DNA from: Spongilla lacustris
Taxonomy: Eukaryota; Porifera; Demospongiae; Spongillida; Spongillidae
Assembly: GCA_949361645.1 (NCBI GenBank)
Contig: OX442428.1
Coordinates: 3,459,847 to 3,523,846, forward strand
Length of the DNA stretch: 64,000 nucleotides
Direction: 5' to 3'
Both the position numbers and the translations under genes were made by a program. The notes beneath the pieces were generated by a model. It made no database searches, was not told where the DNA came from, and saw only the letters and a list, made by a program, of their open reading frames with translations. This document shows positions 1-12,790 of this stretch, piece by piece (the first letter of the stretch is position 1; every line of letters starts with the position of its first letter).

Positions 1-298
1 TTAGATTTAATATACCATTGAATGGTTTATGATAAACCATGTTAAACCATAAGTGTTATTTCCACACTGAGATATTCAAAGTAGGTATACTATCATTAAA
101 ATCATAATAACGACTTTTAATAATTAAACCATTACTAGTTAGTAAATCTAGATACATATGGATAGTATGCCTGAGTGTATTAGATTTAATTTACCATTAA
201 ACCATTTTGTATCGTAAGTGTTATTTCCACACTGAGATAGGCATACTATCATTTAAATCATAATAACGACTTTTAATAATTAAACCATTACTAGTTAG
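1..298. repeat. Duplicated A+T-rich sequence flanking the satellite
   Basis: This is not satellite sequence. Two direct copies are visible, 1-142 and 180-298, both beginning TTAGATTTAAT and ending ATTAAACCATTACTAGTTAG, separated by a 37-bp spacer. The copies differ by indels in the first half (the first contains an extra stretch around 22-40 and 75-90). The 31-bp array starts right after the second copy, so position 298/299 is a true edge of the satellite. The sequence could be the end of a transposable element, another tandem repeat of about 179 bp, or ordinary flank. The window start cuts it off, so I cannot tell. Confidence 0.7.
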
Positions 299-3200
299 AA
301 AAGTGAAGCTATATGCTTCATGCTTTATATCGAGTGAAGCTCTATGCTCATTGCTGTACATGAATTTCAGCGTTATGCTCATTACTATAAGTAGAATGAA
401 GCTTTATGGTTAATGCTGTACAAGAAGTGAAGCTTTATGCTCTGTGTTATACATGGAGTGAAGCATCATGCTCATTAATATACATGGAGTGAAGATTGAT
501 GCTCATTTTTATACATGGAGTGACACTTTGCGCTCATTGTTATACATGGAGTGAAGCTTTATGCTCATTGCTATACATGCAGTGAAACTTTATGCTCAAT
601 GCTTTAGAACGAGTGAAGTTATATGCTCATTGCTATGCAAGGAGTGAAGCGATATGTTGATTGTTGTACATGGATAAAGCATTATGCTCATTTCTATACA
701 TGGAGTGAAGCTATATGCTCATTGCTATACATGAATTGAAGTGTTATGCTCATTGCTATACAAGGAGTGAAGCTATATGCTCATTGCTATACATGTAGTG
801 AAGTTTTAAGCTCCTTCCTATACATGGTGTGAAGCTTTGCGCTCATTGTTATACATGGAGTGAAGTTTTATGCTCATTGCTATACATGGAGTGAAGCTTT
901 ATTCTCAATGCTTTACCAGGAGTGAAGCTATACGCTCATTGCTATACAAGGAGTAAATCGATATGTTCATTGCAGTACATGAAGTGAAGCATTATGCTCA
1001 TTTCTACACAAGGAGTGACGCTTTATGCTCATTACTACAAATGAAGTAAAGCGTTATGCTCATTGCTATACATGTAGTGAAGCTTTCGGCTCAATGCTAT
1101 ACATGGAGTGAAGGTATATGCTCATTGCTATACATGGAGTGAAGCTTTATACTCAATGCTATTAAAGGAGTGAAGTATCATGCTCTTTGCTATACATGGA
1201 GTGACGCTTTGTACTCATTCCTATACATGGAATTAAGGTTTGCGCTCATTGTTATACATGGAGTGAAGCTTTATGCTCATTGCTATACATGCATTGAAGC
1301 TTTATGCTCAATGCTTTACAAGGAGTGAAGCTATATGCTCATTGCTATACAAGGAGTGAAGCGATATGTTCATTGCTCTACATGGAGTGAAGCATTATGC
1401 TCATTTCTATACATGGAGTGACGCTTTATGCTCATTGCTATGCAAGGATTGAAGCTATGTGCTCATTGCTATACATGGAGTGAAGAGTTATGCTCATTGC
1501 TATACTTTGAGTCAAGTTCTAGGCTCAATGCTAAACAAGAAGCGAAGCTATATGCTCATTGCTATACATGGAGCGAAGCATTAGGCTCCTTACTATACAT
1601 GGAGTGAAGCACTATGTTGAATGCTAATCAAGGAGTGAAGTATTATACTCTTTGCTATACATGTAGTGAAGCTTTATGCTCCTTGCTATACATGGAATGA
1701 AGCTTTATGCGCATTACAATAGTTGGAGTGATGCTTTTTCTCATTGTTACACATGGAGTGAGGCTTTATGCTCATTCGTTAAAATGGAGTGAAAATTTAT
1801 GCTCATTTGTATACCTGGTGGGATGCGTAATGCTCGGAGTGAAGCTTTATGCTCATTGCTATATATGGAGTGAAGTTTAATGCTCATTGCTATACATGGA
1901 GTGAAGCTTTTGTGCCCATTGCTATACATGGAGTTGATAAACATGGAGTGAAGCTGTATGCTTGTTGCTTTAGCTTTTGTGCCCATTGCTATACATGGAG
2001 TTGATAAACATGGAGTGAAGCTGTATGCTTGTTGCTTTACATGGTGTGAAACTTCATGCTCAATGCTATATATGGAGTGATGCTTTATGCTCATACCTAT
2101 ACTTGGAGTGAAGCTTTATACTCAATGCTATACAAGAGGGAATATTTATGCTCATTGCTATACATGGATTGAAGCTTTGTACTCAATGTTATACATGAAA
2201 TGAAGCTTTAAGCTCATTGCTATACATGGAGTGAAGCTTTATGCTCATTACTATGCATGGAGTGATGCTTGATGCTCAATGCAATAGTTGGAGTGAAGCT
2301 TATTTTCATTGTTACACGTGGAGTTAGGCTTTATGCATATTCATTTACATGGAGTGAAAATTTATGCCCATTGCTATACCTGGTGTGAGGCGTAATGCTC
2401 GGAATGAAGCGTTATGCTCATTGCTATACATGGAGTGAAGTTATATGCGCATTGCTAAACATGGAGTGAAGGATTATGACAACTGCAAAACATAAAGTGA
2501 TGCTTTGTGCTCATACCTTTACATGTAGTGAAGCTTTATGCTCAATGCTATACAAGGGGGAAAGATTATGCGCATTGCTATACATGGAGTGAAGCTATAT
2601 GCTCTATCCTATACATGGAGTGAATCTTTGTGCTCATTGCTATAAATGGAGTGAAGTAGAATGCTCAATGCTATACATGGAGTGAAGCTTTATGCTCATT
2701 CCTATTCATGAAGTGAAGCTTTGTGCTCATTGCTATACATGGAGTGAAGCTTTATGCTCATTGCGAAAAATGGAGTGAAGCTTTATGCTCTATGCTATAC
2801 AAGGATTGAAGCTATATGCTCATTGCTATACATCGAGTGAAGCTTTATACATGCAATGAAGCGTCATGCTCACTGCTATACATGGAGTGACACTTTGCGC
2901 TGATTGTTATACATGGAGTGAAGCTTTATGCTCATTGCTATACATGGAGTGAAGCTTTATGCTCAATGTTATACATGAATTGAAGCTTTATGCTCATTGC
3001 CATACATGGATTGAAGCTTTATGGCCATTGCTATACATGGAGTTGATACACATGGAGTGAAGCCATATGCTTAATGCATTACATCGAGTGAAGCTTTATG
3101 CTCATTGCTATACATGAATTTCAGCGTTATGCTCATTGCTATTAGTGGAATGAAGCTTTATTGTTAACGCTGTACAAGGAGTGAAGCTTTATGCTCATTG

Positions 3201-5700
3201 CTATACATGGAGTGAAGCTTCATGCTCATTAGTATACAGAGAGTGAAGATTGATGCTCATTCCTATACATGGAGTGACACTTTGCGCTCATTGCTATACA
3301 TGGAGTGAAGCTTTATGCTCATTGCTATACATGCAGTGAAGATTTAGCTCAATGCTTTACAACGAGTGAAGCTATATGCTCATTGCTATAGAAGAAGTGA
3401 AGCGATATGTCGATTTCTGTACATGGAGTGAAGCATTATGCTCATTTCTATACATGGAGTGAAGCTTTATGCTCATTGCTATACATGAAGTGAAGCTTTA
3501 GCCTCAATGCTCAATGCTATACAAGGAGTGAAGCTATGTGGTCATTGCTATGCATGGAGTGAAGCTTTATGCTCATTACCATACATGAAGTGAAGCATTA
3601 TGCTCATTGCTATACATGTAGTGAAGCTCTAGGCTCAATGCTATACAAGGAGTGAAGCTATATGCTCATTGCTATACATGGAGTGAAGCTTTATGCTCAT
3701 TACTATGCATAGAGTGAAGCATTATGTTCAATGCTATTAAAGGAGTGATGTATCATGCTCTTTGCTATATATGGAGTGAAGCTTTATGCTCATTCCTATG
3801 CATGGAGTGAAGGTTTGCGCTCATTGCTATACATGGAGTGAAGCATTATGATCAAAACTTTACAAGGAGTGAAGCTATATGCTCATTGCTATACAAGGAG
3901 TGAAGCGATATGTTCATTGCTGTACATGGAGTGAAGCATTATGCTCATTTCGATACATGGAGTAACGCTTTATGCTAATTGCAAGACAAGGAGTGAAGCT
4001 ATGTGCTCATTGCTATACATGGAGTGAAGCTTTATGTGCATTGCTATAGTTGGAGTGAACCTTTTTCTCATTGTTACACATTGAGTGAGGCTTTATGCTC
4101 ATTCATTTACATGCAGTGAAAATTTATGCTCATTGCTATACCTGGTGTGAAGCGTAATGCTCGGAGTGGAGCTTTATGCTCATTGCTATACATGGAGTGA
4201 AGTTTTATGCTGATTGCTATATATGGAGTGAAGCTTTATGCCCATTGCTATAGATGGAGTTGATACACATGGAGTGAAGCAATATGTTCCTTGCTTTACA
4301 TGGTGAAGCTTCATGCTCAATGCTATACATGGAGTGATGCTTTATGTTCATACCTATGCATGGAGTGATGCTTTATGCTTAATGCTATACAAGGGGGAAA
4401 GCTTTATGCTCATTGCTATACATTGATCGAAGCTTTATGCTCAATGTTATACAAGGATAGAAGCTATATGCTCATTGTTATACTTGGAGTGAAGCTTTAT
4501 GCTCATACCTATACATGGATTGAAGCTTCATGCTCATTGTTCTACATGAATTGAAGCTTTATGCTGATTGTTATACATGGCGTAAAGCTTTAAGCTCATT
4601 ATTATACATGGAGTGAAGCTTCATGCTCATGTCTACGCATGGAGTGAAGCTTCACGCTCTATCCTGTACATGGAGTGAAGCGTTGTGCTCATTGCTATAA
4701 ATGTAGTGAAGTAACATACTCATTGCTATACATGGAGTGAAGCTTAAGGCTGAATGCTATGCATAGAGTGAAACTTTATGCTCAATGCTTTACAACGAGT
4801 GGAGCAATATGCTCATTGCTATAGAAGGAGTGAAGCGATATGTTATTGTTGTACATCGAGTGAAGCATTATGCTCATTTCCATACATGGAGTGACGTTTT
4901 ATGCTCATTGCTATACAAGGAGTGAATCTATGTGCTCATTGCTATACATGGAGTGAAGCTTTATGCTCAATGCTATACATGGAGTGAAGCGATATGTTAT
5001 TGTTGTACTTGGAGTGAAGCATTATGCTCATTTCTATACATGGAGTGAAGCTTTATGCTCATTGCTATACATGAAGTGAAGTGTTATGCTTATTGCTATA
5101 CATGGAGTGAAGCTTTAGGCTCAATGCTATACAAGGAGTGAAGCCATATGCTCATTGCTATACATGGAGTGAAGCATTATGTTCAATGCTATACAAGGGG
5201 TAAAGTTTATGCTCATAGCTATACATGGATTGAAGCTTTTTGCTCAATGTTATTCATGAATTGAAGCTTTATGCTCATTGCTATACAAGGAGTGAAGCTA
5301 TGTGCTCATTTAAATACATGTAGTAAAGCTTTAAGCTCATTACTTTTCATGAAGTGAAGCTTTATGCCCACTGCAATAGTTGGAGTGAAGGTTCTTCTCA
5401 TTATTACACATGGAGTTAGGCTTTATACTCAATCACTTACATGGAGTGAAAATTTATGCCCATTGCTGTACCTGGTGTGAAGCGTAATGCTCGGAGTGAA
5501 GCATTGCGCTCATTGCTATAAATGGAGTGAAGTAATATGCTCAGTGCTATACATGGAGTGAAGCTTTACGCTCATACCTATACATGAATTGAAGCTTTGT
5601 GCTCTTTGCTATGCATGGAGTGAAGCTTTATGCTCATTGCGAAACATGGAGTGAAGCTTTATGCTCTATGCTATTCAAGGAGTGAAGCTATATGCTCATT

Positions 5701-5986
5701 GCTATACATCGAGTGAAGCTTTACGCATGAAATGAAGCTATAAGCTCATTGCTATACATGGTGTGAAGCTTTAAGCTCAATACTACACATGGAATGAAGC
5801 TTTATGCTCAATGCTATACAAAGAGTGAAGCTATATGCACATTGCTATACATCGAGTGAAGCTTTACGCATGAAATGAAGCTATATGCTCATTGCTATAC
5901 ATGGTGTGAAGCTTTAAGCTCAATACTACACATGGAATGAAGCTTTATGCTCAATGCTATACAAGGAGTGAAGCTATATGCACATC
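5701..5986. repeat. 143-bp tandem duplication inside the satellite
   Basis: The segment starting GCTATACATCGAGTGAAG at 5701 recurs at 5844 with almost no change. The 143-bp step equals four full units plus one 19-bp short unit. It is a recent local duplication that copied a truncated unit along with normal ones. Confidence 0.8.
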
Positions 5987-8900
5987 GCTATGCATGGAGT
6001 CAAGCTTCATGCTCATTACTATACATGGAGTGAAGATTGATGCTCAATCCTATACATGGAGTGACACATTGTGCTCATTGTTATACATGGAGTGAAGCTT
6101 TATGCCCAATGCTATACATGGAGCTGATACACATGGAGTGAAGCTATGTGCTTAATGCTTTACATCGAGTGAAGCTTTAAGCTCATTGCTATACAGGAAT
6201 TTCAGCGCTATGCTCATTGCTATAAGTGGAATGCAGCTTTATGGTTAATGCTGTACAAGGAGTGAAGCTTTATGCTCATTGCTATACACGGAGTGAAGCA
6301 AAATGTTCATAGCTGTACATTGAGGGAAGCATTTTGCTCATTTCTATACATGGAGTGGCGCTTAATGCTCATTGCTATCAATGGAGTGAAGCTATGTGCT
6401 CATTGCTATAGATGGAGTGAAGCTTTATGCGCATTACAATAGTTGGAGTGATGCTTTTTCTCATTGTTACACATGGAGTGAGGCTTTATGCTCATTTGTT
6501 TAAATGGAGTGAAAATTTATGCTCATTGCTATACCTGGTGGGAAGCGTAATGCTCGGAGTGAAGCTTTATGCTCATTGATATACATGGAGTGAAGTTTTA
6601 TGCTCATTGCTATACATGGAGTGAAGCTTTATGCCCATTGCTATACATGGAGTTGATAAACATGGAGTGAAGCTATATGCTCGTTGCTTTACATGGAGTG
6701 AAGCTTCATACTCAATGCTATACATGGAGTGATGCTTTATGCTCATACCTGTACTTGGAGTGAAGCTTTATACTCAATGCTATACAAGAGGGAATATTTA
6801 TGCTCATTGCTATACATGGATTGAAGCTTTGTACTCAATGTTATACATGAATTGAAGCTTTATGCTCAATGCTATACATGGGGTGAAGCTTTATGCTCAT
6901 TACTATACATGGAGTGATGCTTGATGCCCATTGCAATAGTTGGAGTGAAGCTTTTTCTCATTTTTACACATGGAGTTAGGCTTTATGCTCATTCATTTAC
7001 ATGGAGTGAAAATTTATGCCCATTGCTATACCTGGTGTGAGGCGTAATGCTCGGAATGAAGCTTTATGCTCATTGCAATACATGGAGTGAAGTTATATGC
7101 GCAATGCTATACATGGAGTGAAGGATTATGACAACTGCAAAACATAAAGTGATGCTTTATGCTCATACCTATACATGTAGTGAAGCTTTATGCTCAATGC
7201 AATACAAGGGGGAAAGTTTATGAGCATTGCTATACATGGAGTGAACCTATATGCTCTATTAGGGACATGGAGTGAAGCTATGTGCTCATTGCTATAAATG
7301 CAGTCAAGTAATTGCTCAATGCTATACATGGAGTGAAGCTTTACGCTCATTCCTATACATGAAGTGAAGCTTTGTGCACATTGCTCTACATGGAGTGAAG
7401 CGTTATGCTCATTGCGTAACATGGAGTGAAGCTTTATGCTCTATGTTATACAAGGAGTGAAGCTATATGCTCATTGCTATACATCGAGCTAAGCTTTATA
7501 CATGAAATGACGCGTCATGCTCATTGCTATACATGGAGTGAAGCTATATGCTCAATGCCATACAAGGAGTGAAGCTATATGCTCATTGCTATACATGGAG
7601 GGAAGCTTTAATCTCAATTCTACACATGGGAATGAAGCTTTATGCTCATTGCTATACAAGGAGTGAAGCTATATGCTCATTGCTATACATGGAGTGAAGC
7701 TTCATGCTCATTACTATATACGGAGTGAAGATTGATGCTCATTCCTATACATGAATTGATACTTTATGCTCATTGCCATACATGGAGTGAAGCTTTATGC
7801 CCATTGCTATACATGGTGTTGATACACATGGAGTGAAGCTATATGCTTAATGCTTTACATCGAGTGAAGCTTTGTGCTCATTGCTATACATGAATTTCAG
7901 CGTTATGCTCATTGCTATTAGTGGAATGAAGCTTAATGATTAATGCTGTACACAGAGTGAAGCTTTATGCTCATTGCTATACATGGAGTGAAGCTTCATG
8001 CTCATTACTATACATGGAGTGAAGATTAATGCTCATTCCTATACATGGAGTGACACATTGCGCTCATTGTTGTACATGGAGTGAAGCTTTATGCTCATTG
8101 CTATACATGCAGTGAAGCTTTATGCTCAATGCTTTACAGCGAGTGAAGCTATATGCTCATTGCTATACAAGGAGTGAAGCGATATGTTGATTGCTGTACA
8201 TGGAGTGAAGCATTATGCTCATTTCTAAACATGGAGTGAAGCATTATGTTGAATGCTATTAAAGGAGTGAAGTATCATGCTCTTTGCTATACATGGAGTG
8301 TAGCTTTATTCTCATTCCTATGCATGGAGTGAAGGTTTGCGCTCATTGTTATAAATGGAGTGAAGCATTTTGATCATTTCTATACATGGAGTGACGCTTT
8401 ATGCTCATTGCTATGCAAGGGTGAAGCTATGTGCTCATTGCTATACATGGAGTGAAGCTTTATGCTCATTGCTATACATGGAGTGAGGCTTTATGTGCAT
8501 TACAATAGTTGGAGTGATGCTTTTTCTCATTGTTACACATGGAATTAGGCTTTATGCTCATTCGTTTAAATGGAGTGAAAATTTATGCTCATTGCTATAC
8601 CTGGTGGGAAGCGTAATGCTCGGAGTGAAGCTGTATGCTCATTGCTATACATAGAGTGAAGTTTTATGCTCATTGCTATACATGTAGTGAAGCTTTATGC
8701 CCATTACTATACATGGAGTTGATAAACATGGAGTGAAGCTATATGCTCGTTGCTTTACATGGAGTGAAGCTTCATGCTCAATGCTATACATGGAGTGATG
8801 CTTTATGCTCATACCTATACTTGGAGTGAAGCTTTATACTAAATGCTATACAAGAGGGAATATTTATGCTCATTGCTATACATGGAGTGAAGCTTTATGC

Positions 8901-11103
8901 TCATTACTATACATGGAGTGATGCTTGATTACCATTGCAATAGTTGGAGTAAAGCATTTTCTTACATGCTTATGTTACACATGGAGTTAGGCTTTATGCT
9001 CATTCATTTACATGGTGTGAAAATTTATGCCCATTTCAGTACCTGGTGTGAGGCGTAATGCTCGGAATGAAGCTTTATGCTCATTGCAATACATGGAGTG
9101 AAGTTATATGCGCATTGCTATACATGGAGTGAAGGATTATGACAACTGCAATACATAAAGTGATGCTTCATGCTCATACCTATACATGTAGTGAAGCTTT
9201 ATGCTCAACGCAATGCAAGGGGGAACGATTATGCGCATTGCTATACATGGAGTGAAGCTATATGCTCTATCCTATACATGGAGTGAACCTTTGTGCTCAT
9301 TGCTATAAATGGAGTGATGTAATATGCTGAATGCTATATGGAGTAAAAGCTTTATGCTCATTCCTATACATGAAGTGAAGCTTTGTGCTCATTGCTATAC
9401 ATGGAGTGAAGCTTAATGCTCATTGCGAAACATGGAGTGAAGCTTAATGCTCTATGCTATACAAAGAGTGAAGCTATATGCTCATTGCCATACATCGAGT
9501 GAAGCTTTATACATGAAATGAAGGGTCATGCTCATTGCTATACATGGAGTGAGGCTTTATGCTCAATGCCATACAAGGCGTGAAGTTATATGCTCATTGC
9601 TATACATGGAGTGAAACGTCATGCTCATTACTATACATGGAGTGAAGATTGATGCTCATTCCTTAACATGGAGTGACACTTTGCGCTCATTGTTATACAT
9701 GGAGTCAAGCTTTATGCTCACTGCTATACATGGAGTGAAGCTTTATGCTCAATGTTATACAAGGAGTGAAGCTATATGCTCATTGCTATACATGGAGTGA
9801 AGCTTCATGCTCATTACTATACATGGAGTGAAGAATGATGCTCATTCCTATACATGGAGTGACACTTTGCGCTCATTGTTATACATGGAGTGAAAGGTTA
9901 TGCACATTGCTATACATGGAGTGAAGCATTAAGCTCAATGCTATACAAGAAGTGAAGCTATATGCTCATTGTTATACATGTAGTGAAGCTTTATACTCAT
10001 TACTATACATGGAGTGAAGCTTTATGCCCATTGCTATAATTGGAGTGAAGCTTTTTCTCATAGTTACACAAGGAGTGAGGCTTTATGCTCTTTATTTACA
10101 TGGAGTGAAAATATATGCTCATTGCTATACCTGGTGTGAAGCGTACTGCTCGGAGTGTACCTTTATGCTCATTGCTATACAAGGAGTGAAGTTTTATGCT
10201 CATTGCTACTCATGGAGTGAAGCTTTATGCCCATGGCTATACATGGAGTTAGTACACATGGAGTGAAGCTATATGCACGTTGCTTTACATGGAGTGAAGC
10301 TTTATGCTCAATGGTATACATGGAGTGATGCTTTATTCCCACACCTCTACAAGGAGTGAAGCTTTATGCTCAATGCTACACAAAGGGGAAAGTTTATGCT
10401 CATAGCTATGCATGGATTGAAGCTTTATGCTCAACGTTATTCAATGAATTGAATTATTTACATGTAGTGAAAATTAATGCCCATTGCTATACCTGGTGTG
10501 AAGTGTATTGCTCGGAGTGAAACTTTATGCTCATTACCATACATTGAATGAAGTTATATGCGCATTGCTATACATATAGAGTGAAGCATAATGCCAACTG
10601 CAATACATAAAGTGATGCTTTGTGCTCATACCTATCCATGTAGTGAAAGTTTATGCTCAATGCTATACAATGGGGAAAGTTTATGCACATTGCTATACAT
10701 GGAGTGAAGCTATATGCTTTATCCTATACATGGAGTGAAGCTTTGTGGTCTTTGCTATAAATGGAGTGTAGTAATATGCTCTATGCTATACAAGGGTTGA
10801 AGCTATATGTTCATTGCTATACATCGAGTGAAGCTTAGTACATGAAATGAAGCGTCATGCTCATTGATATACATGGAGTGAAGCTTTATGCTCAATGCGA
10901 TACAAGGAGTGAAGCTATATGCTCATTGCTATACATGGAGTGAAGCATCATGCTCATTACTATACATGGAGTGAAGATTGATGCTCATTCCTATACATGG
11001 AGTGACACTTTGCGCTCATTGTTATACATGGAGTCAAGCTTTATGCTCACTGCTTAACATGGAGTGAAGCTTTATGCTCATTGCTATACATGGAGTGAAG
11101 CTT

Positions 11104-12790
11104 TATACTCAATACTACACATGGAATGAAGCTTTATGCTCAATGCTATACATGGAGTGAAGCTTTGTGCTCACTGCTATACATGAATTGAAGCTTTATG
11201 CTCATTGCGAAACATGGAGTAAAGATTTATTCTCTATGCTATACAAGGAGTGAAGCTATATGCTCATTGCGACACATTGAGTGAAGCTTTATGCTCATTG
11301 CTATTAGTGGAATGAAGCTTTATTATTAATGCTGTACAAGGAGTGAAGCTTAGTACATGAAATGAAGCGTCATGCTCATTGCTATACATGGAGTGAAGCT
11401 TTATGCTCAATGCGATACAAGGAGTGAAGCTATATGCTCATTGCTATACATGGAGTGAAGCTTTATACTCAATACTACACATGGAATGAAGCTTTATGCT
11501 CAATGCTATACATGGAGTGAAGCTTTGTGCTCACTGCTATCATGAATTGAAGCTTTATGCTCATTGCGAAACATGGAGTAAAGATTTATTCTCTATGCTA
11601 TACAAGGAGTGAAGCTATATGCTCATTGCGACACATTGAGTGAAGCTTTATGCTCATTGCTATACATGAAATGAAGCGTCATGCTCATTGCTATACATGG
11701 AGTGATGCTTTATGCTCATTACTATACATGGAGTGAAGCTTCATTTCGAATGCAATACAAAGAGTGAAGTATTATGCTCATTGCTATACATGGGGTGAAG
11801 TTTTTTGGTCATTCCTATACAAGGAGTGAAGCTTTGCGCTTATTGTTATACATTGAGTGAAGCTTTATGCTCATTGCTATACATGGATTGAAGCTTTACG
11901 CTCATTGTTGTACATGAATTGACGCATTATGCTCATTGCTATACATGGTGTAAAGCTTCATGCTCAGTATTACACATGAATTGAAGCTTTATGCTCATTG
12001 CGAAACATGGAGTAAAGCTTTATTCTCTATGCTATACAAGGAGTGAAGCAATATGCTCATTGCGACACATCGAGTGAAGCTTTATGCTCATTGCTATACA
12101 TGAAATGAAGCGTCATGCTCATTGCTATACATGAAGTGATGCTTTATGCTCATTACTATACATGGAGTGAAGCTTCATGTTTAATGCAATACAAAGAGTG
12201 AAGTATTATGCTCATTGCTATACATGGGGTGAAGTTTTATGGTCATACCTATACATGGAGTGAAGCTTTTGCGCTTATTGTTATATATTGAGTGAAGCTT
12301 TATGCTCATTGCTATGCATGGACTGAAGATTAACGCTCATTGTTGTACATGAATTGACGCATTATGCTCATTGCATACATGGTGTAAAGCTTCATGCTCA
12401 ATATAATACATGGATTGAAGCTTTATGCTCATTGCTACACATGGAGTGAAGCTTAATGCTCAGTCCTATACATGAAGTGAAGCTTTGTGCTCATTGCTAT
12501 ACATGGAGTGAAGCATTATGCTCATTGCGAAACATGGAGTGAAGCTTTATTCTCTATGCTATACTAGGAGTGAAGCAATATGCTCATTGCTACACATCGA
12601 GTGAAGCTTTATATGCTCATTGATATGCATGAAATGAAGGGTCATGCTCATTGCTATACAAGGAGTGATGCTTTATGCTCATTACTATACATGGAGTGAA
12701 GCTTCGTGTTTAATGCAATACAAAGAGTGAAGTATTATGCTGTTTGCTCTACATGGGGTGAAGTTTTATGGTCATTCCTATACATGGAGT
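11104..12790. repeat. Nested higher-order duplications in the satellite
   Basis: Several multi-unit segments repeat here. The run starting TATACTCAATACTACACATGG at 11104 recurs at 11464, a step of 360 bp (11 units plus one 19-bp short unit). A second run containing GC(G/T)ACACAT(T/C)GAGTG recurs at about 11628, 12062 and 12589, steps of 434 and 527 bp, exactly 14 and 17 units. The copies share downstream markers such as GTTTAATGCAATACAAAGAG and GGGGTGAAGTTTTATGGTC. A related copy lies at about 50010-50210. Confidence 0.75.

Noticed and set aside
1747..2094. 115-codon open frame in the satellite (also 7126-7422, 42797-43114, 57403-57663 and similar)
   Set aside because: A 31-bp unit read in one frame repeats every 93 bases with one stop per cycle. 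Frames become longer only where a variant removes that stop. Sequences are periodic on both strands and have no domain.
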